Assembly (NCBI RefSeq): GCF_900113925.1
Contig: NZ_FORD01000007.1
Coordinates: 59,270 to 123,269, forward strand
DNA from: Nitrosomonas sp. Nm34
Lineage (GTDB): Bacteria > Pseudomonadota > Gammaproteobacteria > Burkholderiales > Nitrosomonadaceae
DNA: 64,000 nt
Direction of reading: 5' to 3'
The translations under genes and the position numbers were made by a program. This document shows, piece by piece, positions 1-9,412 of this stretch (position 1 is the first letter of the stretch; the number at the start of each line of letters is the position of its first letter). The notes under the pieces are model-generated. The model had not been told where the DNA came from. It searched no databases and saw only the letters and a program-made list of their open reading frames with translations.

Positions 1-6
1 TGATAT

Positions 7-1389
7 ATGTTCATCAGTGTTCTTGATCTATTTAAAATCGGAATCGGTCCTTCGAGTTCTCACACTATGGGTCCAATGATGGCTGCCAATGATTTTCGCA
101 GCCGCATTTATCAGCTTGTGGCAGCATCTTCGACTAATAAAGCGATGCATGTTCGTTGCGTGCTTAAGGGTTCGCTGGCTTTTACCGGCAAAGGTCATGC
201 AACAGACCGGGCTGTCGTATTGGGACTTCACGGCTATACTCCTGAAGCATTGTCTGAGCAGGATGTGAATGCATTAACTGCAGAACTATGGACGACCCAT
301 TTCTTCACAGTCAACAAAAATACCGTCATCACATTCCACCCTGATAATGACATTATTTTCGATAAGCAGGAAACATTACCTCAGCACCCCAATGGGATGA
401 TTTATACGTTATTTGATGAAAACGAGAATGTTTTATTAAGTGAAACCTATTTTTCCATCGGAGGGGGATTTATTAATACGCTTGCTGAAATTAGTCAACT
501 CAGTGCTCCCCTGAAAATGGAACCCGCCAAATCTTTTCCTTTTCCGTTTAATTCAGCACGCAGCATGTTAGAAATGTCTCAGCAAAGCAATTATTCAATA
601 GCCGAGATGAAGCGTGCCAATGAATTGACGAAAATATCGGCTAATGAACTTGATGAGGGTTTAGATAAAATTTGGCATGCCATGCAACGTTGTATTAAAA
701 ATGGTTTAACAGCAGAAGGACAACTCCCTGGCGGCCTCAAGGTATCGCGTCGCGCTAAAAAACTTTTTAATCAACTTCAAGATGACTCTAATAAAAAAGC
801 AACTTTAAACGATTGGCTATGCGCGTACGCGATGGCAGTAAATGAAGAAAATGCAGCAGGCCACATGGTTGTAACTGCGCCTACCAATGGCGCAGCGGGG
901 GTGATTCCGGCCGTACTCTATTACATGGTAAAACACGAAAACGGTAGTATTGAAAATGTAAGGGAGTTTTTATTAACCGCAGCAGCAATTGGGGGCATCA
1001 TCAAACACCGCAGCTCTATATCTGGCGCTGAAGTGGGTTGCCAGGGAGAAGTAGGGTCAGCTGCTGCCATGGCTGCAGCTGGCCTATGCGCAGCCCAGGG
1101 AGGAACAGTCAAGCAAATTGAAAATGCAGCAGAAATTGCGATCGAGCACCACTTGGGAATGACTTGTGATCCTGTGGGTGGTTTAGTACAAGTTCCCTGC
1201 ATAGAACGGAATGGATTTGGCGCCATTAAAGCCCATACAGCAGCAGCACTCGCTCGCCGGGGAACAGGCGACCATTTTATGCCGCTTGATAACTGTATTG
1301 AAGCGATGAGACAAACTGGCCTGGAAATGTCACATAAATATAAAGAAACCTCATTGGGTGGTTTGGCCGTAAGCATTACTGAATGCTGA
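7..1389 (+). CDS. sdaA: L-serine dehydratase, iron-sulfur type
   Basis: Single-chain L-serine ammonia-lyase (L-serine to pyruvate and ammonia, cytosol), 460 aa, the usual length for SdaA/SdaB. The N-terminal beta domain begins with the family motif [10 protein letters not shown] near residues 14-23. The C-terminal alpha domain carries the cysteines expected to bind the 4Fe-4S cluster: Cys345 (GCQGE), Cys387 (TCDP) and Cys398 (VPC). The chain ends in Cys460, matching the 'tail-in-mouth' cysteine known in the Legionella enzyme. An in-frame TGA two codons upstream makes this ATG the first possible start. Promoter and upstream context lie outside the window. The assignment is secure at family level. 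Confidence 0.95.
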   Translation: MFISVLDLFKIGIGPSSSHTMGPMMAANDFRSRIYQLVAASSTNKAMHVRCVLKGSLAFTGKGHATDRAVVLGLHGYTPEALSEQDVNALTAELWTTHFFTVNKNTVITFHPDNDIIFDKQETLPQHPNGMIYTLFDENENVLLSETYFSIGGGFINTLAEISQLSAPLKMEPAKSFPFPFNSARSMLEMSQQSNYSIAEMKRANELTKISANELDEGLDKIWHAMQRCIKNGLTAEGQLPGGLKVSRRAKKLFNQLQDDSNKKATLNDWLCAYAMAVNEENAAGHMVVTAPTNGAAGVIPAVLYYMVKHENGSIENVREFLLTAAAIGGIIKHRSSISGAEVGCQGEVGSAAAMAAAGLCAAQGGTVKQIENAAEIAIEHHLGMTCDPVGGLVQVPCIERNGFGAIKAHTAAALARRGTGDHFMPLDNCIEAMRQTGLEMSHKYKETSLGGLAVSITEC

Positions 1390-1529
1390 TTAATCCTCAA
1401 ACAGGACAAACACGATACAGACACTCAGAAGGTTGGTCCTGTTGAGGTCGTAGCAGCGAGCTAAATTATCCTGGCAATGATGCAATTCATCTAAAAAACG
1501 GGTGGCACGATCAAGTAACACAGATCTGA

Positions 1530-1694
1530 GCAATATTTCTGCTTTCGCTAATAGGCTCTACCCTTCTTACTTATGCAGCGGGTCCCAGAATATTTGATCG
1601 AGTTACCGGTGACGAATACTTTTACAAAGCAATTATCTGGGCATCAGGCAACCACTTCAATTATTTATTCTCTCGTTTTGTCACAACTTACTCT
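1530..1694 (+). pseudogene. Coding-like remnant upstream of the ABC exporter
   Basis: The 305 bases between sdaA and the ABC exporter contain an open stretch, in frame with the exporter, from after a TGA at 1527 to its ATG at 1695. It encodes a hydrophobic run (LLSLIGSTLLTYAAGP) followed by TGDEYFYKAIIWASGNHFNY. This looks like real membrane-protein sequence but has no start codon of its own. The Trp-x-x-Gly-x-His pattern after a helix loosely recalls heme-copper oxidase subunit I, which is only an impression. It could instead be an N-terminal extension of the exporter from a non-standard start. Nothing else is recognisable in 1390-1694 apart from a weak 8-base inverted repeat (aacaggac/gtcctgtt). 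Confidence 0.3.
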
Positions 1695-3548
1695 ATGCTT
1701 GGTTTCTTTGAGCGCTTAATCAATCCGTTCCCACCCGAACATCCGGCTGAGCCGCCTAAGGGCTTGTACCAGTTCTGCCGCCACTATACCCGGGGAATCG
1801 AATTCTATCTGCTTTTGATGGCAATCCTCACTGTTTGTGTTGCGGTCAGTGAAGCGATGCTTTATGGCATTTTAGGAAAGATTATCGATTGGCTGGCTGA
1901 AAAAGATCCCCAAAATTTCCTGCAGGAAGAAATGCTCACGCTGATTGGTTTATCGTTATTTATACTGCTGCTGATACCCATTTTGGTTATGTGCCATTCG
2001 CTGATCATGTACCAAACATTAATGGGTAACTTCCCCATGATCGTGCGCTGGCAAGCCCATCGCTATCTGCTCAATCAAAGCTATGCTTTTTTCCAGAATG
2101 AATTCAGCGGCCGCATTGCCACCAAAGTCATGCAGACAGCTTTGGCTGTACGTGAAACCGTCATGAAAACACTCGATGTGATGCTATTCATCGCGGTATA
2201 TCTCATCACGACCCTGTTGCTCGTTGCAAATGCTGATCCTCACTTATGCATCCCACTGCTTATCTGGTTGGCTGTATATTCCATCATACTGTCTTATTTC
2301 ATTCCAAGATTAAAAAAAATCTCTGAGGTACAGGCCGATGCACGTTCCAGCATGACCGGCCGTATTGTCGATAGCTATACAAATATTTTGACCCTTAAAC
2401 TATTCTCCCACAATCAGCGTGAAGCTGAATACGCCAAAACAAGTATGGAAAATTTCCTGTCAACGGTGCATCCGCAAATGCGACTGGTTACTGGACTGCT
2501 TGGGTGTATATGGAGCAGTAATATGCTACTGGTATTCAGTATTGGTGCGCTGGGCATTTATTTATGGATCAACGAGGATATCACGATAGGAGCTATCGCC
2601 ATTGCCATGACGCTTGCGATACGCCTAACCGGCATGTCTCACTGGATTATGTGGGAAGTCAGCGCCCTATTTGAAAATATTGGAATTGTCCATGATGGCA
2701 TCAACACCTTATCGGAACCACCGGCCGTAGTGGATGCGCCGGACGCGCATCCTTTACACGTCACCTCTGGTACGATTGATTTTAGTCATGTCGGATTTAC
2801 CTATCATCGAGCAGATCAAAAGGAAAGCATCCGGGTATTTGATGATCTTAATTTACACATCGCCGCTGGGGAGAAAGTAGGAATTGTCGGTCGTTCAGGC
2901 GCTGGCAAGTCTACTTTGGTGAGTCTGTTATTACGCTTTTATGATGCTCAGCAAGGGGTGATTCAGATCGATGGGCAAGACATCCGACAAGTGAGCCAAG
3001 AAAGTTTGCGCGCCAATATCGCGATTGTTACGCAAGATACGTCTTTGCTTCATCGATCCATTCGTGACAATATTCTATTCGGTAAACCGGATGCTTCGGA
3101 AGCGCAGATGCTTGAAGCTGCAAAACTTGCTCATGCTCATGAGTTCATTCAAACCCTGATTGATAATAAAGGCCGCAAAGGCTATGATGCATTTGTCGGC
3201 GAACGCGGTGTTAATCTTTCAGGAGGGCAACGTCAACGTGTTGCAATTGCGCGCGTGTTATTAAAGAATGCGCCTATCCTGATTCTTGATGAAGCAACCT
3301 CTGCCCTTGATTCGGGTGTAGAAGCCAGCATTCAACAAAATCTGGAGCAACTCATGCAAGGCAAAACAGTAATTGCGATTGCCCACCGGCTATCCACCAT
3401 TGCTGCCATGGATCGACTCATTGTCCTGGATAAAGGTCGTATTATTGAGCAAGGTAGCCACGCAGAACTGCTCTCTCATAATCAACTATATGCCATGCTT
3501 TGGAATCACCAATCAGGCGGATTTCTTCTGCCTCCAGAAAATAGTTAA
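1695..3548 (+). CDS. ABC exporter, fused membrane and ATPase domains (MsbA-like)
   Basis: Half-transporter of 617 aa with an N-terminal six-helix membrane domain (about residues 35-330) and a C-terminal ATPase domain. The Walker A motif GRSGAGKST is at residues 399-407, the ABC signature LSGGQ at 508-512, and Walker B with D-loop (ILILDEATSALDS) follows at about 528-540. H-loop IAHRLST is present. The family exports lipids, drugs or peptides as homodimers in the inner membrane, and the substrate cannot be read from sequence. It appears monocistronic: sdaA ends 305 bases upstream and a family A repeat starts just after the stop codon. Confidence 0.9.
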   Translation: MLGFFERLINPFPPEHPAEPPKGLYQFCRHYTRGIEFYLLLMAILTVCVAVSEAMLYGILGKIIDWLAEKDPQNFLQEEMLTLIGLSLFILLLIPILVMCHSLIMYQTLMGNFPMIVRWQAHRYLLNQSYAFFQNEFSGRIATKVMQTALAVRETVMKTLDVMLFIAVYLITTLLLVANADPHLCIPLLIWLAVYSIILSYFIPRLKKISEVQADARSSMTGRIVDSYTNILTLKLFSHNQREAEYAKTSMENFLSTVHPQMRLVTGLLGCIWSSNMLLVFSIGALGIYLWINEDITIGAIAIAMTLAIRLTGMSHWIMWEVSALFENIGIVHDGINTLSEPPAVVDAPDAHPLHVTSGTIDFSHVGFTYHRADQKESIRVFDDLNLHIAAGEKVGIVGRSGAGKSTLVSLLLRFYDAQQGVIQIDGQDIRQVSQESLRANIAIVTQDTSLLHRSIRDNILFGKPDASEAQMLEAAKLAHAHEFIQTLIDNKGRKGYDAFVGERGVNLSGGQRQRVAIARVLLKNAPILILDEATSALDSGVEASIQQNLEQLMQGKTVIAIAHRLSTIAAMDRLIVLDKGRIIEQGSHAELLSHNQLYAMLWNHQSGGFLLPPENS

Positions 3549-3559
3549 TTTTATATTTT

Positions 3560-3663
3560 ATTCTATTGCCTCCTCAAACATGATGCGAAGGCAAGCCGCA
3601 GGCAATATAAATAAATATGGCAAACAGAAACCGACAATGTCAGGTTTGATTTAGAAATGGAAT
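3560..3663 (+). repeat. Family A palindromic repeat, copy 1 (direct)
   Basis: Contains the core (gatgcgaaggcaagccgcag) and the right arm gtttgatttagaaatggaat. The left arm is degraded. It lies 11 bases after the ABC exporter stop codon. Confidence 0.8.
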
Positions 3664-3695
3664 TACATGCTTAATTTCTCTGATAAGGAAAACCC

Positions 3696-4262
3696 ATGCC
3701 TCTAAAACTCCATATCATTATTTGCAGCACCCGGCCAGGTCGGGTTGGACCTCATGTTGCCAAGTGGTTCCATGAAATCGCAGTGCAGCATGGTGAATTT
3801 GAAGCTGTACTGGTCGATCTTGCCGAATTCAATTTGCCAGTATACGATGAACCAGAGCACCCTGTTCATCAGCGATACCAGCATGAGCACACCAAAAATT
3901 GGGCGGCCAGCGTCAGTGCGGCAGATGCTTATGTATTCATTACTCCGGAATATAATTACGGCCCCCCACCCTCGCTGTTGAATGCACTCAATTATGTCTA
4001 TAAGGAATGGAATTATAAGCCCGCCGGATTTGTCAGTTATGGCGGAGTTTCTGGTGGACTCAGAGCCGCTCTGATAGAAAAGCTTACCTTGACCACATTA
4101 AAAATAATGCCAATAGTGGAAGCAGTAACCGTTCAGAATGTTTCCACACACATCAATGAAAAAAAGCACTTTATACCGAATGATCACCATATAAGCTCGG
4201 GAATATCCCTGCTTAATGAACTGCACAAGTGGGCACAAGCACTCAAAATGATGAGGCAATAG
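3696..4262 (+). CDS. NADPH-dependent FMN reductase family protein
   Basis: Flavodoxin-like flavin reductase of 188 aa. Residues 11-16 (STRPGR) form the phosphate-binding loop for FMN, and TPEYN at 83-87 is the second conserved flavin-contacting motif of the NADPH-dependent FMN reductase / chromate-quinone reductase family. The glycine-rich YGGVSGG stretch (about 115-121) also fits. Likely a cytosolic NAD(P)H-dependent reduction of flavin, quinone or azo compounds; the exact substrate is unknown. A good AAGGA-type ribosome site precedes the ATG. It stands alone between a family A repeat and the FmdE-like gene. Confidence 0.85.
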   Translation: MPLKLHIIICSTRPGRVGPHVAKWFHEIAVQHGEFEAVLVDLAEFNLPVYDEPEHPVHQRYQHEHTKNWAASVSAADAYVFITPEYNYGPPPSLLNALNYVYKEWNYKPAGFVSYGGVSGGLRAALIEKLTLTTLKIMPIVEAVTVQNVSTHINEKKHFIPNDHHISSGISLLNELHKWAQALKMMRQ

Positions 4263-4413
4263 TTTTATTTTGCTATGCTGGTAGAGAGATCAAAAGTACT
4301 TATAGCTAGCTGCCGTGCTGCTAATCAGGTGAAATAATTTTATCGGTACCTTCTCAGTATGTTAAACCGCACACTGTAAACCATTTTAATTTAAGCATAA
4401 AGGTTAATACTCC

Positions 4414-5025
4414 ATGAATTTTCCCGATTTTTATGAGCAGGCACCTGTCGTCCAAACCCGTGATCCATTTGCAGCCACGTTAGGTGCTGCGCGCGGTGGT
4501 TTACTGGATTACCATTATGTCGATGCAGTACGTCTCGCCGGCCATTCATGTCCTACTGTCGCTGGCGCATATCTCATCGGGCGAGCTGCCTTGCGCGCGC
4601 TTTATCCGGATGAACCTGCTGAGCGCGGTTCAATTGCTGTCCATATGCCTGCACCAGAAAATGAAGGTACCACAGGTGTGATGGCGCAAGTATTGACATT
4701 ATTAACTGGCGCAGCTGCCGATAATGGTTTCCATGGGATTCAAGGGCGCTTCAGAAGGGTGGGATTGCTGAGTTTTGCAGACCAGCGGGAAGGAGAAGCT
4801 ATCCTCTTCAAACGCCTTGATACCGGAGCAGGTGTGGCCGTGGAGCTCGATGTTTCTTTGGTGCCGGGTGATCCGGCACAAAGTGGACGCTTGGCGGCTA
4901 TTCTGCAAAACCGCGCTGATGATACGATACGCAGTGCTTTTGCAGAGGCATGGCAGGCGCGTGTACGCCGATTATTACTGGAATTTGCGGATGACCCGCG
5001 TGTAATACGTGTCACTCCTTTGTAA
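4414..5025 (+). CDS. FmdE-like domain protein
   Basis: Protein of 203 aa carrying AGHSCPTVAGAY (residues 42-53), the HxCP signature of the FmdE family (a domain named after formylmethanofuran dehydrogenase subunit E but common in bacteria that lack that pathway). His44 and Cys46 would be the metal ligands. No signal peptide or membrane segment is seen, so it should be cytosolic. Its role in this kind of bacterium is not established. It starts 150 bases after the FMN reductase and is followed by repeat DNA, so it is probably a single transcription unit. Confidence 0.7.
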   Translation: MNFPDFYEQAPVVQTRDPFAATLGAARGGLLDYHYVDAVRLAGHSCPTVAGAYLIGRAALRALYPDEPAERGSIAVHMPAPENEGTTGVMAQVLTLLTGAAADNGFHGIQGRFRRVGLLSFADQREGEAILFKRLDTGAGVAVELDVSLVPGDPAQSGRLAAILQNRADDTIRSAFAEAWQARVRRLLLEFADDPRVIRVTPL

Positions 5026-5061
5026 TCCTGCTAACCCGGTTAATATCGTTAACCCGCTTAA

Positions 5062-5136
5062 GGCGCAATAATCATCGGGCGTTGCGCCGTATGTACTACC
5101 TTACCATCTGGTGCAATGCGTTACACTTATTGCACC
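5062..5136 (+). repeat. Family B repeat, copy 1
   Basis: About 75 bp bounded by inverted ends ggcgcaataa and ttattgcacc, nearly identical to the block at 13427-13501. It is followed after TTACCAGCT by a truncated family A repeat in reverse orientation, exactly as at the other site. The similarity may extend about 15 bases further left. Confidence 0.7.
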
Positions 5137-5146
5137 TTACCAGCTA

Positions 5147-5235
5147 GATCAAACATGACTTTGTCGGTTCTTCTTGCCGTACGATGGATACTGTCTGCAG
5201 CTTGTTTCGCGTCAAGTTTGATTTAGAAATGGAAT
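5147..5235 (-). repeat. Family A palindromic repeat, copy 2 (reverse, left-truncated)
   Basis: Reverse-orientation core (actttgtcgg ... cgcgtcaagtttg) ending with gatttagaaatggaat. The left arm is replaced by family B. It ends 6 bases before the symporter stop codon. Confidence 0.75.
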
Positions 5236-5241
5236 AACTCG

Positions 5242-6477
5242 TTAAGGGCTTCTTATCCACTTTTGTACGACTATACTCCCAATCATATCTCCTTCAACAT
5301 TGACCATGGTGCGAAACGCATCTAATAACCGGTCGATAGGAAGTAAAATAGCGACCGCTTCAGCCGGTAAACCCACTGACTGAAGCACCATCACCATGGT
5401 CACCATGCCAGCGCTTGGAATGCCAGGTGCCCCAATAGCAGCCAGCATGGCAGTAAGAAAAACAATAAGTTGTTGAGTGATATCAAGCTCGATTCCCACC
5501 AGATTAGCGATGAATAAAGCAGCTATCGCTTCATACAACGCGGTGCCATCCATATTGATAGTCGTTCCCAATGGAACAACAAAGCCTGCCACATCGGATT
5601 TGACATGTAAATGCTGCTCCACACAACGCATCGTTATAGGCATAGTGGCGGCACTGGAGCTGGTTGCAAAAGCAGTAATCAATGCTTCGCGGGCCCCCTT
5701 CCAGAATTTAAAAGGGGTCACGCCGGTCATTAGATAAAGTATAAGCGGTAAAATGACTACGCCATGGAATAATGTTGTCCCGATAACAATGACAATAAAC
5801 TTAATCAGTGTAGTAAGCAGAGCAATATCCTGAGAAACGATCAATTGCAGTAGCAATGCCATAATACCGAGCGGAGCAAGACGCATGATCCAGCTCACCA
5901 GCATCAGGATCAGTTCCAGAAATTCTTTCATCAAAATGAGAATATTATGGTAGCGCTCCCCGCCTACTACCATAGCAATTCCAAGCAGCAATGCAAATAT
6001 GACGATAGCCAGAATATGACCTTCAGCCAGCGCTGTAATTGGATTCAAAAAAAGCGAGTGTAGAAAGTGAGCAAAAAATTCGCCTAAAGACATTTGCTTA
6101 ACGTCGATGTCTTGCATGGCATCCTTAAACATCGCAATCTCAAGCCCTTCACCCGGTCGAAAGAGATTGGCTACGGTCAGACCAAGTATCACTGCCAAAG
6201 CCATCGTGGATGCAAAAAAGACAAGCGTGATTTGCCATACCCGATTTATTTGGTGATGTGCGCGTAAATTCGCAACACCGACCACAATGGAAGTAAACAC
6301 CAGTGGGACAAGTATCATTTTCAACAAATCAATGAATAAAGTACTTATCAAACTGGCAACATACAAACCATTTTGAGAGATAGACGAATCCAGGCCGACC
6401 ATGACAAATCCCAAACCCAGCAAAATTCCACCTATTACCCCTAGCAGGATTTGCATATTGAGAGATATTTTTATCAT
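5242..6477 (-). CDS. Dicarboxylate/amino-acid:cation symporter (DAACS family)
   Basis: Sodium- or proton-coupled uptake carrier related to GltP/DctA, 411 aa from the chosen start. Eight or so hydrophobic segments are visible, with the family motifs SSSAATMP (re-entrant loop 1) and TTINMDGTALYEA (helix 7) and the GAPGIPSAG loop before helix 8. The open frame extends upstream to a GTG at 6522, but the ATG at 6477 is preceded at 7 bases by CTGGAG, a proper ribosome site, and begins MIKISLNMQ, the usual N-terminus. Substrate (glutamate, aspartate or C4-dicarboxylates) cannot be separated. Repeats flank it on both sides. Confidence 0.9.
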   Translation of the reverse strand: MIKISLNMQILLGVIGGILLGLGFVMVGLDSSISQNGLYVASLISTLFIDLLKMILVPLVFTSIVVGVANLRAHHQINRVWQITLVFFASTMALAVILGLTVANLFRPGEGLEIAMFKDAMQDIDVKQMSLGEFFAHFLHSLFLNPITALAEGHILAIVIFALLLGIAMVVGGERYHNILILMKEFLELILMLVSWIMRLAPLGIMALLLQLIVSQDIALLTTLIKFIVIVIGTTLFHGVVILPLILYLMTGVTPFKFWKGAREALITAFATSSSAATMPITMRCVEQHLHVKSDVAGFVVPLGTTINMDGTALYEAIAALFIANLVGIELDITQQLIVFLTAMLAAIGAPGIPSAGMVTMVMVLQSVGLPAEAVAILLPIDRLLDAFRTMVNVEGDMIGSIVVQKWIRSP

Positions 6478-6587
6478 AAGAACTCCAGATTTATCAGCAG
6501 ATGCGCTATGAGTAAAGGGCACCTCTAAAAATTAATATTTGCGAGCATCCGCTTTGCGAATTGCCTGCTCACCCCGCCTCGTCACAA

Positions 6588-6690
6588 TACTTCATTGTTC
6601 ACAAAAAATGACGCGAAGGCGAGTTGCAGACAGGCTCAATCATACGGCAAGGTGAAGCTGGCAATATCAGGTTTGATTTAGAAATGGAAT
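6588..6690 (+). repeat. Family A palindromic repeat, copy 3 (direct)
   Basis: Core tgacgcgaaggcgagttgcag and right arm gtttgatttagaaatggaat; the left arm is eroded. A short motif gggcacctctaaaaatt lies about 55 bases upstream. Confidence 0.8.
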
Positions 6691-6707
6691 AAGATTGAAC
6701 TTCAATC

Positions 6708-7124
6708 TCAGTTTTCTACTTTTACAATGCGTGTCCCGGCGAGCCGATCATGTAGAAACTGGCGGTCACGATCGAATAATGCCCATATAATTCCGAAACC
6801 AAAAAATGTAATGCCAATTACGGCAAGGAGATAGCGGGTAATAGCCTGCCGAGTACTGAGCTTATTACCATTCACGGTGACCACACGCATTTTCCAGGTT
6901 TGCATGGCCAAAGTCCGCCCACCATGCGTCCAGAACCAGATAAAATAAATGCCAGCAACAGAAAGCAGATAAAATTGAAAGAGCGGCTTGAAATAGAGTG
7001 CGGTAGGATCACGAAATACCAAATGAAAAATAAAACTGGCAATAAACCAGACTCCAAGCAGCAACAGAAACTCGTAAAGCATACATAACGTGCGCCGCCA
7101 AAATCGAGGAATTGAGATTGTCAT
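6708..7124 (-). CDS. RDD family membrane protein
   Basis: Small inner-membrane protein of 139 aa with the RDD-domain layout: RFWRRTLCMLYE at the start (Arg of the first helix), a second helix near residues 50-70, the conserved loop GGRTLAMQTWKMRVV, and the last helix followed by DRDRQFLHDRLAGTRIV, which carries the Asp-Asp residues that name the family. Function of RDD proteins is mostly unknown; some are linked to ion or solute transport. The frame could start at a TTG at 7172, but the ATG at 7124 gives the standard N-terminus. Divergent from tonB. Confidence 0.8.
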   Translation of the reverse strand: MTISIPRFWRRTLCMLYEFLLLLGVWFIASFIFHLVFRDPTALYFKPLFQFYLLSVAGIYFIWFWTHGGRTLAMQTWKMRVVTVNGNKLSTRQAITRYLLAVIGITFFGFGIIWALFDRDRQFLHDRLAGTRIVKVEN

Positions 7125-7295
7125 GGAATTTTTTTTAGGCCATTGGTTATAATTAATGACCAGATTAGCCAAGTTAGTGAAAATGTGTTCTTTAAGAGTA
7201 GTATATTGTAAAGCATTTAAAGAGATTATTTCTATTTTCCCTTATAAACCAGATTGTTCACCCTTTTTAATCAATATGAATTTCTTAATTAAAGT

Positions 7296-7320
7296 TAATA
7301 ATGATTGATAACCATTATCG
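7296..7320. promoter_or_regulatory. Fur-box-like palindrome upstream of tonB
   Basis: taataatgattgataaccat followed by tatcg: inverted halves ATAATG (7298-7303) and CATTAT (7313-7318) around ATTGATAAC, close to the Fur consensus GATAATGATAATCATTATC. It is the one obvious operator in the 359-base divergent gap 7125-7483 and would give iron-dependent repression of tonB-exbB-exbD. The rest of the gap is AT-rich without other clear signals. Confidence 0.6.
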
Positions 7321-7483
7321 TTTGCTTTATTATTTAAAGCTAAAATAAGTAACATTGTTATCACAACTTAACTTAAAGTTGTTCCGGATACGATAAGTTA
7401 TCTAAGTAAATGTTCTGTTCCCTAAGCAAGAATTGTTTTAATTAGTTAATATATTTCTTTTCTTGGAGGGCGTTAATTATTAT

Positions 7484-8215
7484 ATGGCCCATACTAAGCG
7501 CGATTCGGCCCCTTCCTCTATCTCTTTTATCGGTCTCTTATGTGTACTCTTGGTACATGCCGCCCTGATTTATGGCATGTGGCATTACCGCTTGCCATCT
7601 GCCAATACGCAAACAGTGACCTTATTTGCCGAACTGATTGCACCACCACAACCTAAAATTGAAGCACCAGAGCTTCCCAAAGCTGATGTAAAAGCAGAAC
7701 ATATCCCCCCTCCTCCGGAAAAACCTAAAGTGGTTAAAAAAGCACAACCACAACCTAAACAACGCCAATTAGCTTCTGCTGCACCTGCTCTACCTAAAGA
7801 GAAAGTGGTCGATTCCCCTTCCCCGCCTGCGCCAGAGCCTGTGCACGAGGAATCTGAATCGACACAAAAGCAAGAAGCGAAGGCTGTACCAGCTGCTCGT
7901 CCCGAGCAAATGCAAACTGGTCCCGTAACGCTTACCTCCGAGTTATCGGTATCTTGTCCGGAATTGAGCGCACCGGATTATCCCACTCTTTCACGTCGCT
8001 TGGGTGAGGAAGGAAAACTCATGCTACAAGTTGAACTTGATGAATCAGGCCGCATCAGCAATACCCGTATCGTCAATAGTAGCGGCTATTCCCGACTGGA
8101 TAATGCCGCACTCGCTGCGGTTAAGAGCTGGCACTGTAAACCTGCCGTGCGTGATGGCAAACCCGTACGGGCTATCGCATTGCAACCTTTTAATTTTGTC
8201 ATCCAAGGAAACTAA
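7484..8215 (+). CDS. tonB: Energy transducer TonB
   Basis: Periplasm-spanning energy transducer of 243 aa that passes proton-motive energy from ExbB-ExbD to outer-membrane receptors. One N-terminal membrane anchor (about residues 13-33), then a Pro/Lys/Glu-rich spacer (PPPPEKPKVVKKAQPQPK and further repeats), then the C-terminal TonB domain with PDYPTLSRRLGEEG and the closing ALQPFNFVI strand. ATG at 7484 is preferred over a TTG at 7463; GGAGG lies about 15 bases upstream. It is followed 4 bases later by exbB, so the three genes form one operon, probably under Fur. Confidence 0.92.
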   Translation: MAHTKRDSAPSSISFIGLLCVLLVHAALIYGMWHYRLPSANTQTVTLFAELIAPPQPKIEAPELPKADVKAEHIPPPPEKPKVVKKAQPQPKQRQLASAAPALPKEKVVDSPSPPAPEPVHEESESTQKQEAKAVPAARPEQMQTGPVTLTSELSVSCPELSAPDYPTLSRRLGEEGKLMLQVELDESGRISNTRIVNSSGYSRLDNAALAAVKSWHCKPAVRDGKPVRAIALQPFNFVIQGN

Positions 8216-8219
8216 TGTA

Positions 8220-8993
8220 ATGGAAGAAAATCTTGGTTTTTCTCATTTTCTAGCTCAGATAGACCATGTAGGAATGGTGGTATTCATTTTACTGCTTCTG
8301 CTTTCGGTAGCGAGCTGGTATTTGATTATTACAAAAAGCATCAGTAATTTTATCGCCTCGCGAAGGGCCAATGCTTTTCTCAATCATTTCTGGGAAGTTG
8401 ACTCTCTACAGGAATTAAAAATAGAAATGAAAGGTTCTTCTACAGATAATGCGTTTGCCCATCTGGCTAAATTAGCCGTAGATGTGACGACTGATTCACA
8501 GAGGCATGGCCTGGAAAAACTTGCAGCAGCAGGAGGAGTAAGCGAATTGTTAACTCGCACACTGCGCAATGGTATCGATCAAGAGGCTACTCGCATTGGA
8601 AATGGACTCACCATTATCGCATCGGCGGGTTCTGTCGCTCCCTATATCGGTTTATTTGGTACTGTCTGGGGCATTTATCATGCGCTCATTCAAATCGGCC
8701 TTACTGGACAAGGAACATTAGATAAAGTAGCTGGACCAGTTGGGGAGGCGCTCATTATGACCGCTTTAGGATTGGCTGTTGCCATTCCAGCCGTATTAGC
8801 CTATAACGCTTTTATTAGACGAAACAGAATATGGATGGCGCGGCTGGATACATTTGCACATGATTTATTTACCATTGTCACAGTGGGCAATAAAAGCGGA
8901 GACAGCACCGCCAAGGCAGCAGCGGAACAAAACCACAACCCTCAGTTTACTCCAACTGCGGCAACTACTTCAGCGTTTGAAGGGAGGCAATAA
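8220..8993 (+). CDS. exbB: TonB-system proton channel subunit ExbB
   Basis: Inner-membrane MotA/TolQ/ExbB family protein, 257 aa from the ATG at 8220. Three membrane segments: near residues 15-37, then after a cytoplasmic loop the pair at about 140-160 and 175-200, containing the conserved glycine-rich ASAGSVAPYIGLFGTVWGI and PVGEALIMTALGLAVAIPAV. It assembles as a pentamer with ExbD to energise TonB. A longer open frame begins at 8004 inside tonB and is not the true start. Overlaps the next gene at TAATG. Confidence 0.93.
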   Translation: MEENLGFSHFLAQIDHVGMVVFILLLLLSVASWYLIITKSISNFIASRRANAFLNHFWEVDSLQELKIEMKGSSTDNAFAHLAKLAVDVTTDSQRHGLEKLAAAGGVSELLTRTLRNGIDQEATRIGNGLTIIASAGSVAPYIGLFGTVWGIYHALIQIGLTGQGTLDKVAGPVGEALIMTALGLAVAIPAVLAYNAFIRRNRIWMARLDTFAHDLFTIVTVGNKSGDSTAKAAAEQNHNPQFTPTAATTSAFEGRQ

Positions 8994-9412
8994 TGGCTTT
9001 TGGCAGCTCAGATCGCTATCAGGAACAGACAACCATGTCTGAAATTAATGTAGTGCCCTTAGTGGACATCATGCTTGTACTATTGATCATTTTTATAATT
9101 ACAGCGCCATTACTCACGCATTCCGTAAAAATTGATTTGCCAAAAGCTTCCAGCCACCCCAACACGACTAAACCAGAACACATTGACTTTGCCATTCGAG
9201 CTGAAGGCACTTTTTTTTGGAATGGTGAGCCAGTTACGCTTGAGCAACTGGCGCCCCGTTTCACTCAATCAGCAGAAAATTCTCCTAATACTGAGCTCCA
9301 TATTCGTGCCGATAAAAATACCCATTATGAACATGTGGCGCGCATCATGAGTATGGCCGCAAAAGCTGGATTAACAAAAATTGGCTTTGTTACGGATCCA
9401 ACTCTCGAATGA
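8993..9412 (+). CDS. exbD: TonB-system proton channel subunit ExbD
   Basis: ExbD/TolR family, 139 aa. The single membrane helix (about residues 21-42, VPLVDIMLVLLIIFIITAP) carries Asp25, the protonatable residue essential in E. coli ExbD. The rest is a periplasmic domain ending IGFVTDPT. The start codon overlaps the exbB stop (TAATG) and is preceded by GGGAGG, indicating translational coupling. Confidence 0.93.
   Translation: MAFGSSDRYQEQTTMSEINVVPLVDIMLVLLIIFIITAPLLTHSVKIDLPKASSHPNTTKPEHIDFAIRAEGTFFWNGEPVTLEQLAPRFTQSAENSPNTELHIRADKNTHYEHVARIMSMAAKAGLTKIGFVTDPTLE

Noticed and set aside
921..1424. Long open frame on the minus strand across sdaA (167 aa)
   Set aside because: Antisense shadow of sdaA; composition is Ala/Pro/Ser-rich mirror coding with no family resemblance, and sdaA motifs are unambiguous.
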